From CAWJEL01 sp964647255 (GTDB taxonomy: Bacteria; Chloroflexota; Anaerolineae; CG2-30-64-16): 64,000 nt of DNA. The position numbers were made by a program, and so were the translations under genes. Below the pieces are notes generated by a model. The model searched no databases, was not told the DNA's origin, and was given only the letters and a program-made list of their open reading frames with translations. The stretch is from positions 1-64,000 of the forward strand of contig CAZYGI010000001.1 in assembly GCA_964647255.1 (NCBI GenBank), written 5' to 3'. Shown one piece after another: positions 44,851 to 53,438 of this stretch. The stretch's first letter is position 1. Every line of letters begins with the position of its first letter.

Positions 44851-46275
44851 ATGCTGCTCACGAACCGTCGTCTGACCCTGCTCTTTCTCTGCCTGGCGGG
44901 CCTGGAGGCTGCCTGGGCGACGCCGTTCTGGCTGCTGATCTATCCCAACGGGCCGCGGCCGTGGGCGGCGTTCGGCCTCTTGCTGGCCGGGCTGCTGCTC
45001 TGGATGCTAGCGCTGGAGCTGTTGAGCCGGACGAAGATCGGGTCCCCGCTGTATGAGCTGCTGGTGCTGGGGCTGGCAGTGGTCACCAGCCTGCTGACCG
45101 TGCGCATCGTGCTCTACCGCGGCCTGGGGCTGTTGGACTTCCGCTGGCTCGCTGCGATGATGCGCGATTCGTCCCGAAACGCAGGCATTTTCCCGCCTGC
45201 CGTCGCGTTGATCGCCGTCAACCTCTTCCTCTGGCAGCGCGCCACCGCGGCCACGGGCCGCGACTTGAGCTTCTTCAACGTCGGCGTGAGTTTTCGCGCC
45301 GGGATGCTCCTCCTCTTCCTCGGCGCGGGCCTGCTGGCCTATCTGCGCGGGCAAAGCCTGTTTTCCTTCTTGTGGGTTTACTTCGCGCTGGGATTGACCG
45401 CGGTCGCGCTGGCGCGCGTCGAAGAAAAGGCCGCGGAAGCGCAGAGCGCGGGGGTGGTGCTGCCGCCGCCCCGGCTGATGCAACTGCTCCTGGCCGTGGG
45501 CCTCACCATCGTCGTCGCCTGGCTGCTGGCGCTGATCTACTCGCCCGCGGAGATCACACGCTTCTTGCACCTGTTCGATCCGCTGTGGCGGCTGCTCGGC
45601 CCGATAGTCTATGCCGCGCTTCTGGTCCTGGGACGCCTCCTCGATCCCTTCCTCATGTGGCTGGAGGCTCGCTTGACGGCCCTGCTGCGCGATACAACGC
45701 TGCCGGTCCCCGATCTCTCGACGGCAACGGCCCAGCAGCAGCCGAGCCCCTTGTCAAAACTCCCGCTCTGGGTGCCCTCTTTGCTGGGCAATCTCGCCCT
45801 CGCGGCCGGCATTCTGCTCGCGGCGTTGATTATCGTGGGCCTCCTCCTGCTCTATCTGGAGCGCGTCCGCAAGGCCAGTGCGCGGCGTGAGGCGGAAGAG
45901 GAAGGGCTGGAGCAAGTCACCTTCCGCGGCGGCATCCTCGGCCGCGGGGCTCAAGCCTTGCGCAACGCAGCGAAGCTGATCCGGCGGCTCGGCCTGGGCA
46001 CGCGGCTGCTGGCCGCGGTCTCGGTGCAGAACATCTACGCCAATGTGTGCCGATTGGCGCGCGAGCGCGGCTATCCGCGCCGGCCCGCCCAGCCGCCGGA
46101 CGACTATCTGCCGGTGCTGGCGCAGGCCTTCGCCGGCCTCGACGAACCGCTGGCGCGCATCACCGCCGCCTACATGCGCGTGCACTACGGCGACCATCCG
46201 GTGAACCTGGCGGAGCTGGCGCAGTTGCGGGAGGATTACCAATTGGTGCGAATCAGCGACACGGGGACGGGGTGA
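44851..46275 (+). CDS. Membrane protein with C-terminal DUF4129 domain
   Basis: The 474-residue protein has about eight membrane helices: six in the first ~235 residues, one near 265 and one near 325. A cytoplasmic C-terminal DUF4129 helical domain follows (NIYANVCRLARERGYPRRPAQPPDDYLPVLAQAF ... AAYMRVHYGDH). In related operons DUF4129 is often attached to a transglutaminase domain; that domain is absent here. ATG 44851 lies one base after the DUF58 stop, so translation is coupled. The stop codon is within a GACACGGGGACGGGGTGAC repeat (last residues DTGTG). Confidence 0.85.
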   Translation: MLLTNRRLTLLFLCLAGLEAAWATPFWLLIYPNGPRPWAAFGLLLAGLLLWMLALELLSRTKIGSPLYELLVLGLAVVTSLLTVRIVLYRGLGLLDFRWLAAMMRDSSRNAGIFPPAVALIAVNLFLWQRATAATGRDLSFFNVGVSFRAGMLLLFLGAGLLAYLRGQSLFSFLWVYFALGLTAVALARVEEKAAEAQSAGVVLPPPRLMQLLLAVGLTIVVAWLLALIYSPAEITRFLHLFDPLWRLLGPIVYAALLVLGRLLDPFLMWLEARLTALLRDTTLPVPDLSTATAQQQPSPLSKLPLWVPSLLGNLALAAGILLAALIIVGLLLLYLERVRKASARREAEEEGLEQVTFRGGILGRGAQALRNAAKLIRRLGLGTRLLAAVSVQNIYANVCRLARERGYPRRPAQPPDDYLPVLAQAFAGLDEPLARITAAYMRVHYGDHPVNLAELAQLREDYQLVRISDTGTG

Positions 46276-46284
46276 CGCGGAGAA
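46256..46284. repeat. Micro-repeat supplying the DUF4129 gene stop
   Basis: CAGCGACACGGGGACGGGG followed by TGACGCGGAG: same family as 18819-18850, 33984-34050 and 42420-42460. Confidence 0.55.
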
Positions 46285-46297
46285 AAGCTTCACCTCC

Positions 46298-47563
46298 TCA
46301 GGTGATCATTTTGCGCCAGCGTACGGCACGTGCGCAACCGCCCAGGCCAGCCAATCCGCCCGCCAGGAGCAGCCACGTCGCCGGCTCTGGGACCTCGGCG
46401 GGCGGTGTGGGCGTGGGCGGCGGGGCATCCGGTTCCTCCAGGCATTGCCAGGTGTCCCCGCCGTCGAAGGATTTGTAGATTTCCAAGGAAGCGGATTCGT
46501 CGATTGCGATCAGCTCCACCCGACAATTCCCATCGGGTGCGCACGTTTCGGGCGCTGCCAGGGGGATCAGCAGATAGAAAGGCAACTTGCGCCAAGTCGC
46601 GCCGCTGTCGGTGGAACGCGCCAGCAGCAAATCGGAGGGATAGCCATTGACCCACAGGGTCTGATCCTGGGGGTAGCGGGGCGATAATACTAAGACCGGC
46701 AAGGCAGAAAAATCTGGCTTCAGCACTCCGTCAATGCTGGCCCAGTGGTCGCCGTTATCCGTTGACTTGTAGGCGCCTCCGCCACCGCTACCCCGATTAG
46801 CGCAAAACACGGTGTGATCGTTAGCGAAATCAGGCGAAAAGAAGATCTGATCGGTCGCGGTGCTTCCGCCCCAGTCTAGCCCTTCCCGGCTGGGCTGCCA
46901 GGTGAGGCCGCGGTCGGTGGACTTGAAGATCCCACCATCGTAGTGGTAAGCGACGGGGTTGATCAGGATCGTTCCATCCTGGGCGTAGTTCGGCGACAAC
47001 GCCACCGCGGCGACCCCGCCCACGAAGCGGCGCTCCCAGGAGCCGCCGCCATCGGTCGAATAGAAGAGGCCCTGCTCGCTGTAGCCGCCGGGTTGGCCCC
47101 CGCCGTAGCCCAAGAACAAGGTAGTTATATCGTACACCGCCAGGGTCGCGGCGGTATAGCCGCTGGTGCGCGGCGTCGTCAGCGTCGTCCAACTCTCTCC
47201 GCCATCGGTGGAGCGGTCCAGCCGGCCGCTGGAGCCACTATAAGTTGCGTAGAGCGTCTGATCTTGCGCATATCGCGGCGAGAAGTATAGATCATGAGTA
47301 ACATCGAGGCCACCGGGATAGCTGACCTCCGCCCATGAGAGACCGCCATCGGTGCTTCTTTTCAGCATAGATCGGCCATCCGCGTATGATTTCTGGAACA
47401 GAGTCCGATCTTCCGCGAAGGTGGGTGAAATATACAACCCCCTCCCCCGAGTATTACAGCCTGGGGGCAGCGTATCAGCGAGGCTTATGGGGTTGAGGCC
47501 GAGAAGCTGCCAACACACCAGCACCAAGATACTGCCTCCCCAAAACATCATTCGCCTGAGCAT
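46298..47563 (-). CDS. Secreted BNR/sialidase-type repeat protein with PEP-CTERM-like anchor
   Basis: The product has 421 residues. Signal peptide ~1-30 (MFWGGSILVLVCWQLLGL, cleaved near LAD). The body holds at least seven BNR/Asp-box type units (STDGGLSWAEV, SPRYAQDQTLYATYSG, STDGGESWTTL, STDRGLTWQPS, STDNGDHWASI, SFDGGDTWQCL), indicating a beta-propeller. The C-terminus VPEPATWLLLAGGLAGLGG plus basic RAVRWRK matches the PEP-CTERM sorting signal, processed by exosortase. No exosortase is in this window. ATG 47563 follows GAAGAAGG. A broken copy of its middle region lies at 18616-18801. Confidence 0.87.
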   Translation of the reverse strand: MLRRMMFWGGSILVLVCWQLLGLNPISLADTLPPGCNTRGRGLYISPTFAEDRTLFQKSYADGRSMLKRSTDGGLSWAEVSYPGGLDVTHDLYFSPRYAQDQTLYATYSGSSGRLDRSTDGGESWTTLTTPRTSGYTAATLAVYDITTLFLGYGGGQPGGYSEQGLFYSTDGGGSWERRFVGGVAAVALSPNYAQDGTILINPVAYHYDGGIFKSTDRGLTWQPSREGLDWGGSTATDQIFFSPDFANDHTVFCANRGSGGGGAYKSTDNGDHWASIDGVLKPDFSALPVLVLSPRYPQDQTLWVNGYPSDLLLARSTDSGATWRKLPFYLLIPLAAPETCAPDGNCRVELIAIDESASLEIYKSFDGGDTWQCLEEPDAPPPTPTPPAEVPEPATWLLLAGGLAGLGGCARAVRWRKMIT

Positions 47564-47573
47564 GGGACCTTCT

Positions 47574-47795
47574 TCACGGGCAACCTGAGCCCGGACACTG
47601 GCAAGTCGGACAAATCGCATCCCGCCAGGCCGCGCCCACTGGAGACAACTGACGCACAGGCGGCGTAGCCTGGAAGGCAAGATGGTCGAGCAGGTTGCTG
47701 GCCGTGTTGTCGGGGTCATACGTCGTGAACCATGCCACACCGTTGATACGGGCGCACCGTCACCAGGAATACTGCGCCGATACCGGGGAGTTGTC
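47574..47795 (-). pseudogene. Possible remnant of an exported-protein gene
   Basis: Read on the minus strand, one frame gives DNSPVSAQYSW, stop, RCARINGVAWFTTYDPDN, TASNLLDHLAFQATPPVRQL, SPVGAAWRDAICPTCQCPGS, GCP and TGA (47576-47574). The composition and Cys pattern look like real protein, but there is an in-frame TGA, further stops upstream and no start. It may be the decayed 3' end of a gene that stood before the repeat protein. The rest of 47564-47937 holds only the promoter at 47857-47885. Confidence 0.4.
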
Positions 47796-47856
47796 AAATC
47801 TCTCGGCTCAGATTCAGAGGCGGCCCCTTTCTGATCGGCCGGCAGCGGTTGGTCTT

Positions 47857-47885
47857 TTGGCTTCCGGTTCAGCCTGGAGTATACT
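47857..47885 (+). promoter_or_regulatory. Promoter of the GMC oxidoreductase cassette
   Basis: -35 TTGGCT (47857-47862), 17-bp spacer, -10 TATACT (47880-47885). Start near 47892, ~46 nt before ATG 47938. Confidence 0.6.
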
Positions 47886-47937
47886 GGCTGCCTGACCCCC
47901 TTCCGGGGGGTGGAACACCCTCAAGGTACAAGTGACA

Positions 47938-48354
47938 ATGCCGGTTTCTGACCCTTGTTCACTCTGTGAAACCGAAGGCCGCAAGATCTACGCTGCGCTG
48001 TTCGGCCGCGAGATCCCGCCGACGGTGCTGGAGCGGTTCGTTGGCGCGGCCAAACGGCTGAACGCAACCGTCCCACAGCCGGAGGTGGATCGCTGCACGC
48101 GCGCGCTCCTGGCGTGTCCCGACCTGGAGGCGCTGGAGCTGGTCGCGCGCTACTCCCGACGCCTGCCCCTGCTCAGCCGCAAGTTCCAACTGATGGCCTA
48201 CCTGGCCGAGACGCTGCCCGAAAACCAGCCCCGCTTCATCAACCAACGGTCGAGCTTCCTCGGTGGGCTGCTGAGCGTGGCCGGGGCCGGGCTGCGCACC
48301 GCCTGGAAGATGGTCGCCGGGCTCTGGCTGCTGAGGAGCGTGCCCCGTGACTGA
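47938..48354 (+). CDS. Small protein encoded with a GMC oxidoreductase
   Basis: The product has 138 residues. Mostly helical (LYAALFGREIPPTVLERFVG is approximate; the actual text is IYAALFGREIPPTVLERFVG), with a cysteine pair at the N-terminus (CSLCETEG) and a C-terminal amphipathic or membrane-facing helix (WKMVAGLWLLRSV). No family recognised. It overlaps the GMC gene by eight bases, so the two are translationally coupled. By analogy with other GMC enzymes with a small partner it could be a subunit or chaperone, which is speculation. ATG 47938 is preferred over GTG 47932 because of AAGG spacing. Confidence 0.7.
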   Translation: MPVSDPCSLCETEGRKIYAALFGREIPPTVLERFVGAAKRLNATVPQPEVDRCTRALLACPDLEALELVARYSRRLPLLSRKFQLMAYLAETLPENQPRFINQRSSFLGGLLSVAGAGLRTAWKMVAGLWLLRSVPRD

Positions 48355-49924
48355 GATCATTATCATCGGTTCCGGTGCGGCCGGCACGGCCGCGGCGCTC
48401 CGGTTGGCGCGCCTGGGCATACGGCCGATCCTGCTCGACGTGGGCATCACGCCGCCCCCGCACGGCCCGCGCGCCGAGGGCAACCTGTACGAGTGGCGGC
48501 AGCGTCACGACAGCTTCGATCTGCAGGTCGGCGCCGACTTCCGCGGGGTCAGCGATGTGCTAACCGGCGAGACCGGCGTCGCCAAGCTCAACGCGCCCAA
48601 CGCCGCGTTCGTCGTCCGGGACGCGGCCGCGCTCTCGCCGCTCGATGTGACCGATTTCGACGCCCTCCAGAGCTTCGCGCTGGGCGGGCTGGGCAACGCG
48701 TGGGGCGCGGGCCTCTACCGCTTCGTGGACGCCGACCTGGCCGGCTTCCCGATCCGCGCGGCCGATCTCGACCCCTACGCCGACATGCTGACGCGGGAGA
48801 TCGGCATCAGCGGCGCGGACGATGATCTGGCGCCCTACTTCGGCGCGGCGGCCGGGCTGCTGCCGCCGTTGGCGCCCTCGCATAACGCGGCCGGGGTGCT
48901 GGCGCGTTACGCTCGCGCGAAGTCCGGGCTGAACCGCCGCGGCATCTTCCTCGGCCGGCCGCGCGTCGCCGCGCTCTCGGTCCCGCACGACGGTCGGCCC
49001 GCGGTGGACTACAGCAACACCGAGTTCTGGCAGGATCAGCCCTACCTCTACACGCCGGCCATCACGCTGAAAAAGCTGATCGCAGCCGGCCAGCTCGACT
49101 ACCGACCCGGGATCCTGGCGCACGCCTGGACGGAAACGCCCGGCGGCGTGACCGTGCACGGGACGGAGCTGGCGACGGGCGCCGCGGTTGAAATTGCCGG
49201 CAGGGCGCTGCTGCTGGCGGCCGGAGCCATCGGCACGTCGAAGCTCGTGCTGCGCAGCGCAGGCGACACCGAGACGCGGCTGCCGCTGCTGGAGAACCCG
49301 GCGGTGCAGATTCCGTTCGTGCTGCCCGGCAGCCTCGGCCGCGCACTGGACGCGCACTGCTTCGGCCTCACCCAGCTCAACTTGATCTGGCAGGCGGCCG
49401 CGTACGGCTGCACGGCCCAGGGGAGCATCCTGGAGATCACCTCGCCGATGCGCGCCGAGTTCTTCGGCCGCTTCCCGCTGTCGGCGCGGGCGAACCTGGC
49501 GCTGGTGAAGCAGATGCTGCCCGCGATGCTGGTGATGCAGCTCTTCTTCCCGGCCGCGATCCAGCCGCCGGCCCGGCTCTCGCTCCAGCCCAACGGCCGT
49601 CTGCGCATTGAGGGCCACCCGAACGCGGTCGAGCTGCGCAAGCTGGGCGGCCTGCTCGCCGCGCTGCGGTCGCTGGGGCTGTGGACGCACCCAATCCTGA
49701 TCCAGCGCCCGGTCACCGGCCACGCCATCCACTATGCCGGCACGTTGCCGATGCGCGCGGTGCCCGGCCGCTACGAGTGTGGCCCGGACGGCCGGCTGGC
49801 GGGCGCCGCGCGGATCTATGTCGCCGATTCGGCGGGTTTCACCGACCTGCCGGCGAAGAACATGTCGTTCGGCATGATGTGCAACGCGATGCGCGTCGCC
49901 GAATTGGCCGCGCGAGAACGTTGA
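48347..49924 (+). CDS. GMC-like FAD-dependent oxidoreductase
   Basis: The product has 525 residues. The ADP-binding Rossmann motif is IIIGSGAAGTAAALRLARLG at the N-terminus. The C-terminal part has the GMC-type end: HYAGTLPMR (catalytic His region), then ARIYVADSAGFTDLPAKNMSFGMMCNAMRVAE. GMC enzymes oxidise alcohols or sugars; here the substrate is unknown. The start is GTG 48347 with GAGGAG upstream, overlapping the small partner gene. An NAD-dependent epimerase follows 40 bp later, suggesting a sugar-modifying cassette. The stop TGA is inside an AACGTTGAAGC repeat. Confidence 0.88.
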   Translation: MTEIIIIGSGAAGTAAALRLARLGIRPILLDVGITPPPHGPRAEGNLYEWRQRHDSFDLQVGADFRGVSDVLTGETGVAKLNAPNAAFVVRDAAALSPLDVTDFDALQSFALGGLGNAWGAGLYRFVDADLAGFPIRAADLDPYADMLTREIGISGADDDLAPYFGAAAGLLPPLAPSHNAAGVLARYARAKSGLNRRGIFLGRPRVAALSVPHDGRPAVDYSNTEFWQDQPYLYTPAITLKKLIAAGQLDYRPGILAHAWTETPGGVTVHGTELATGAAVEIAGRALLLAAGAIGTSKLVLRSAGDTETRLPLLENPAVQIPFVLPGSLGRALDAHCFGLTQLNLIWQAAAYGCTAQGSILEITSPMRAEFFGRFPLSARANLALVKQMLPAMLVMQLFFPAAIQPPARLSLQPNGRLRIEGHPNAVELRKLGGLLAALRSLGLWTHPILIQRPVTGHAIHYAGTLPMRAVPGRYECGPDGRLAGAARIYVADSAGFTDLPAKNMSFGMMCNAMRVAELAARER

Positions 49925-49957
49925 AGCGTGTCAACGTGCAAACGTGCAATTCGGAGT
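49917..49957. repeat. Spacer micro-repeat, AACGTT / AACGTGC family
   Basis: GAACGTTGAAGCGTGTC followed by AACGTGCAAACGTGCAATTCG. It supplies the GMC stop codon and matches the spacer after the PNP gene (12969-13018), including AACGTGCAAACG. Confidence 0.6.
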
Positions 49958-49964
49958 CCCGGCT

Positions 49965-50831
49965 ATGACCACGGTTCTGATCACCGGCGCGGGCGGGTTC
50001 ATCGCTCGCCACCTGGCGCCTGTCCTGCAAGAGGCGGGCATGAGAGTCGTCGGCACGTCGCGCACGATGCGCGATGTGCCCGGCTTCGATGCGATCTATC
50101 CCGCCGGCCTGGGCGAGCCGCTGGCGCCGATCCTGGTAGCCGAGCGGCTGGATGCGATCGTCCACGCCGCGCTCGCCGCCGGGCCGGACGCGTACCGGCT
50201 CAACGTGGAGGGCACGACGCGCTGGCTGGCAGAGGCGCAGGCGGCCGGCGTCCCGTTGCAGATCCTCCTCAGCAGCCTCTCCGCGGCGCCGGATGCGCTG
50301 GCCGCCTATGGCCGTGCCAAGCACGTCCTGGAGCAGCGCTTCCTCGCCGCGGGCCAGGTCGTTTTCCGCATGGCGATCGTGGTCGGCGACGGGGGGATGT
50401 TCGCGCGGCTGCACGAGTCGGTGCGCCGCTCGCCGGTCGTGCCGCTGCTCGGCGGCGGCCGGCAGACCGTCTACGTGCTGGGGATCGGCTTCCTGTGCAA
50501 CGTCCTGCGGGATGCGATCCGGGCCGGCGGCGCCGGGTTGGCCGGCCGCGCGTGGAACCTTCAGCAACCCACCTCGTATCGCCTGCGACAAGTGCTCGCG
50601 GCGATCGCTCACGGCTACGGCTACCGCCGCCTCTTCATCCCGGTGCCGGCCCGGCCGATCCTGGGCGTGCTGCAAACGCTCGAAAAACTGCCCCTCCCGA
50701 AGCTGCCGATCACGAGCACCAATGTGCGCGGGCTGATGCAAGGCGAGGGGCAAGCCTATCCTTCCGATTTCGCCCGCTTCGGCTATGCGGAAGAACCCCT
50801 CGAGCAGTTGATCGCCCAGATCCGGCGCTGA
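49965..50831 (+). CDS. NAD-dependent epimerase/dehydratase (SDR extended family)
   Basis: The 288-residue protein has the glycine motif TVLITGAGGFIARHLAPVL at the N-terminus and a sugar-nucleotide-modifying fold. The usual YxxxK is seen as AYGRAKHVLEQRFL, preceded by LLSSLSAAPDALA for the catalytic Ser. The C-terminal half is divergent. It ends the cassette with the GMC oxidoreductase and the small helical protein. ATG 49965 follows GGAG; an upstream in-frame codon lies in the repeat. Confidence 0.88.
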   Translation: MTTVLITGAGGFIARHLAPVLQEAGMRVVGTSRTMRDVPGFDAIYPAGLGEPLAPILVAERLDAIVHAALAAGPDAYRLNVEGTTRWLAEAQAAGVPLQILLSSLSAAPDALAAYGRAKHVLEQRFLAAGQVVFRMAIVVGDGGMFARLHESVRRSPVVPLLGGGRQTVYVLGIGFLCNVLRDAIRAGGAGLAGRAWNLQQPTSYRLRQVLAAIAHGYGYRRLFIPVPARPILGVLQTLEKLPLPKLPITSTNVRGLMQGEGQAYPSDFARFGYAEEPLEQLIAQIRR

Positions 50832-50853
50832 GTGCATAGCCGCCAGCCGCGGT

Positions 50854-50883
50854 TTGAACTCTGGGCGTCAGACATGATATACT
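50854..50883 (+). promoter_or_regulatory. Promoter of dnaN-recF
   Basis: -35 TTGAAC (50854-50859), 18-bp spacer, -10 TATACT (50878-50883). The -10 is embedded in an inverted repeat GACAT...ATGTC (50871-50888) that could bind a regulator. Start near 50890. Confidence 0.6.
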
Positions 50884-50938
50884 ATGTCATGTAATCGGAC
50901 TTTTTGCTGTGTCTATTCATCCGCCAGGAGGTTCCGCC

Positions 50939-52129
50939 GTGCGTCTATCTGTTTTGCAGGAAAACCTTGCGAAGGGCCTATCCATCGTCGGACGGGCCGT
51001 CTCCTCCCGGAGCACCCTGCCCGTCCTGGGCAACATCTTGCTGAGCACCGACGACAACCGCCTGAAGCTGGCCGCCACCAACCTGGAAGTCGGCGTGATC
51101 TGCTGGATCGGTGCGCAGGTGGAAGACGACGGGGCGATCACCCTGCCGGCGCGACTGCTCACCGACTGGGTCAACTCCATGCAACCCGATCGCATCGGCA
51201 TGGAGATGGTGGTCCGCCAAATGAGCATGAACCTGAAGTGCGGCCGCTCCGAGTCGAACATCAAGGGCATTGACGCCAGTGAATTTCCGTTGATCCCCTC
51301 TGCGGACGGCGCGAACGCACTGGGTCTGCCGGCCGCTACGCTGCGCAAGATCATTGACCAGGTGGTCTTTGCCGCTGCTGATGCTAAAGACACCAGCCGG
51401 CCATCGCTCACCGGTGTACTGGCGAAGTTCGAGGGCGACCGGCTGACCCTGGCGGCAACCGACGGCTATCGTCTCTCCGTGCGCCGCACCCTGCTGCCCG
51501 CCGCGGCCCCGGCCGACAGCAACATCATCATCCCCGCCCGCTCGCTGGTTGAGGTGAGCCGCATCAGCGGCGAAGCGCACCCTGACCGGCCGGTGGAGAT
51601 CACCGTAGCCGGTCCCCGAAATCAGATCCTCTTCCGGCTGTTCGGCAAGGGCGAGGCAGAGGGCGAACGCGGCGCGTTCCACCAGGTGGATCTGGTGTCC
51701 CAGTTGATTGACGCCAAATTCCCGGACTTCACCGCGATCATTCCGAAGAGCCATACCACCCGCACCGTGCTGGACACCGCTGCGTTCCTCCGGGCGCTGA
51801 AGGTGGCGTCGCTCTTTGCACGCGATGCGTCCGACCGGGTCGTGTTCGCGATCACGCCCGGCTCCGATACCCTGCCGGGCCAGGTGTCGCTGCGCGCGAC
51901 GTCGGCCGAGGCGGGCGACAACGTCAGCGATATTGACGCGCTGGTGGAGGGCGCGCCGGTCGAGATCGCCTTCAACGTCCGCTACGTGATCGAAGTCCTC
52001 TCGGTGATTGACACGCCGCAGGTCGTGCTTGAAACCACCCGCTCCGACCGCCCCGGGGTGATCCGCCCGGTCGGCGCCGGCCCGGAGGAGTTCACGCACG
52101 TGATTATGCCGATGCAGTTGCAGCGCTAG
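50939..52129 (+). CDS. dnaN: DNA polymerase III beta subunit (sliding clamp)
   Basis: The ring-shaped clamp keeps DNA polymerase on the template. The 396-residue protein shows the three-domain pattern: MRLSVLQENLAKGLSIVGRA with SRSTLPVLGNILL, then DASEFPLIP with LTGVLAKFEGDRLTLAATDGYRLSVR, then DAKFPDFTAIIPKS and the C-terminal EEFTHVIMPMQL. The latter carries the peptide-binding groove end. Start GTG 50939 has AGGAGG upstream. Followed by recF as in most bacteria, but dnaA is not adjacent. Confidence 0.97.
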   Translation: MRLSVLQENLAKGLSIVGRAVSSRSTLPVLGNILLSTDDNRLKLAATNLEVGVICWIGAQVEDDGAITLPARLLTDWVNSMQPDRIGMEMVVRQMSMNLKCGRSESNIKGIDASEFPLIPSADGANALGLPAATLRKIIDQVVFAAADAKDTSRPSLTGVLAKFEGDRLTLAATDGYRLSVRRTLLPAAAPADSNIIIPARSLVEVSRISGEAHPDRPVEITVAGPRNQILFRLFGKGEAEGERGAFHQVDLVSQLIDAKFPDFTAIIPKSHTTRTVLDTAAFLRALKVASLFARDASDRVVFAITPGSDTLPGQVSLRATSAEAGDNVSDIDALVEGAPVEIAFNVRYVIEVLSVIDTPQVVLETTRSDRPGVIRPVGAGPEEFTHVIMPMQLQR

Positions 52130-52130
52130 G

Positions 52131-52225
52131 AGTGAGTAGACAAGTAGACAAGGCAACAGGTGGACGAAACCAACCTCTTCATCCGCCCATCGGCTTGTCT
52201 ACTTGTTTCTCCGCTCCTTGTTTCC
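52131..52225. repeat. Spacer micro-repeat with a 13-bp inverted pair, dnaN-recF gap
   Basis: ACAAGTAGACAAG (52140-52152) and its exact reverse complement (52194-52206) flank a 41-bp loop, so the transcript between dnaN and recF can fold. It looks like other spacer repeats with word GTAGACAA. It reduces the chance that recF is fully co-expressed. Confidence 0.6.
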
Positions 52226-52229
52226 TCTC

Positions 52230-53432
52230 ATGCGTCTCAACTACCTCTCCCTCGTCAACTTCCGCAATTACGCCCGGCTGGAGCTAAACCTGCCCGACCG
52301 CATCACCGTGTTTCAGGGCGCCAACGCGCAGGGCAAGACCAACTTGCTGGAAGCGATCCACCTGCTGGCGACGGGCCGTTCGACGCGCGCAGGCGCGGAG
52401 CGAGAGCTGATCAACTGGCTGGCGCTGGAAGGATCGTTGCCCTATGCGCGGCTGGAAGGGGAGATCGGCGCAGGAGCGGAGATGCAGCGGTTGGAAGTGG
52501 TGTTGGAGCTGGCGCGTAACGGCGGCAAGGAAGGCCCGATCATCCGCAAACAGGTGCGCATCAACGGCGTGGCGAAGCGCGCCCTTGACCTGGTGGGCCA
52601 CCTGCGCGTTGTGCTTTTCCTGCCCGAAGATGTGAGCCTGGTGTCCGGCGCGCCCGCCGAGCGGCGGCGCTATCTCGACATCGCCCTGTGTCAGATTGCA
52701 CCGAGCTATTGCCGCGCGCTGAGCGAGTACCAGAAGGTGTTGGCCCAACGCAACGCGCTGCTCCGCCGGCTGCGCGACGACGGCGGCGATGCCGGCCAGC
52801 TCGGCTTCTGGGACGGACAGATGGCCGAGCACGGCAGCGTGCTGCTGGGCCGTCGCGCCATCGCAATCCGCCAGCTCGACACGCTTGCCGCCGACCGGCA
52901 CCGCAGCCTCACGGGCGGCGCGGAGCGGCTGCGGCTGAGCTATCTACCCAGCCCCGACCCGATGCGCGCCGCGGGGCTCCGGCTCTCCGCAGATGGCGAG
53001 CATCTGGCCTACGAGGCGCTCACGCGCGACCAGATCGCCGCGTGGCTGGCAGGCCAGCTCAAGGCGACCCGCAGCCGCGACATCGCGGCCGGCGGCTCGC
53101 TGCTCGGCCCACACCGGGATGATCTCGGATTCACCGTGGAGGGCCACGACCTGCGCGCGTTCGGCTCACGTGGGCAACAGCGGACCGCCGCATTGGCGCT
53201 CAAGCTGGCCGAAGTGCAAATGATGCGCGACGAGACGGGGGACACACCGCTGCTGTTGCTGGATGACGTCATGTCGGAGTTGGACGCCATCCGGCGGCAG
53301 GCGATGCTGGATGCATTGGCGGAAGTGGATCAGGCGCTGGTCACGACGACGGACTGGGGCGACTTCACGCCCGAGCTGCTGGCCCAGGCGCGACGGTGGC
53401 AAGTTCAGGAAGGCGCATTGAAGGCAGGGTAA
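52230..53432 (+). CDS. recF: DNA repair and recombination protein RecF
   Basis: RecF loads RecA at single-strand gaps. The 400-residue SMC-like ATPase has LSLVNFRNYARLELNLPDRI, Walker A FQGANAQGKTNLLEAIHLL, the signature region FGSRGQQRTAALALKLAEVQMM and Walker B LLLLDDVMSELDAIRRQAML. ATG 52230 gives the normal N-terminus (MRLNYLSLVNFRNY), though no good Shine-Dalgarno site precedes it because the repeat reaches the start. Convergent with rsmG, with only six bases between their stops. Confidence 0.95.
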   Translation: MRLNYLSLVNFRNYARLELNLPDRITVFQGANAQGKTNLLEAIHLLATGRSTRAGAERELINWLALEGSLPYARLEGEIGAGAEMQRLEVVLELARNGGKEGPIIRKQVRINGVAKRALDLVGHLRVVLFLPEDVSLVSGAPAERRRYLDIALCQIAPSYCRALSEYQKVLAQRNALLRRLRDDGGDAGQLGFWDGQMAEHGSVLLGRRAIAIRQLDTLAADRHRSLTGGAERLRLSYLPSPDPMRAAGLRLSADGEHLAYEALTRDQIAAWLAGQLKATRSRDIAAGGSLLGPHRDDLGFTVEGHDLRAFGSRGQQRTAALALKLAEVQMMRDETGDTPLLLLDDVMSELDAIRRQAMLDALAEVDQALVTTTDWGDFTPELLAQARRWQVQEGALKAG

Positions 53433-53438
53433 GGAGAA

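Noticed and set aside
50839..50938. Replication origin upstream of dnaN
   Set aside because: Only about 100 bp long, without a cluster of DnaA boxes (TTATCCACA-like) or an AT-rich unwinding region.
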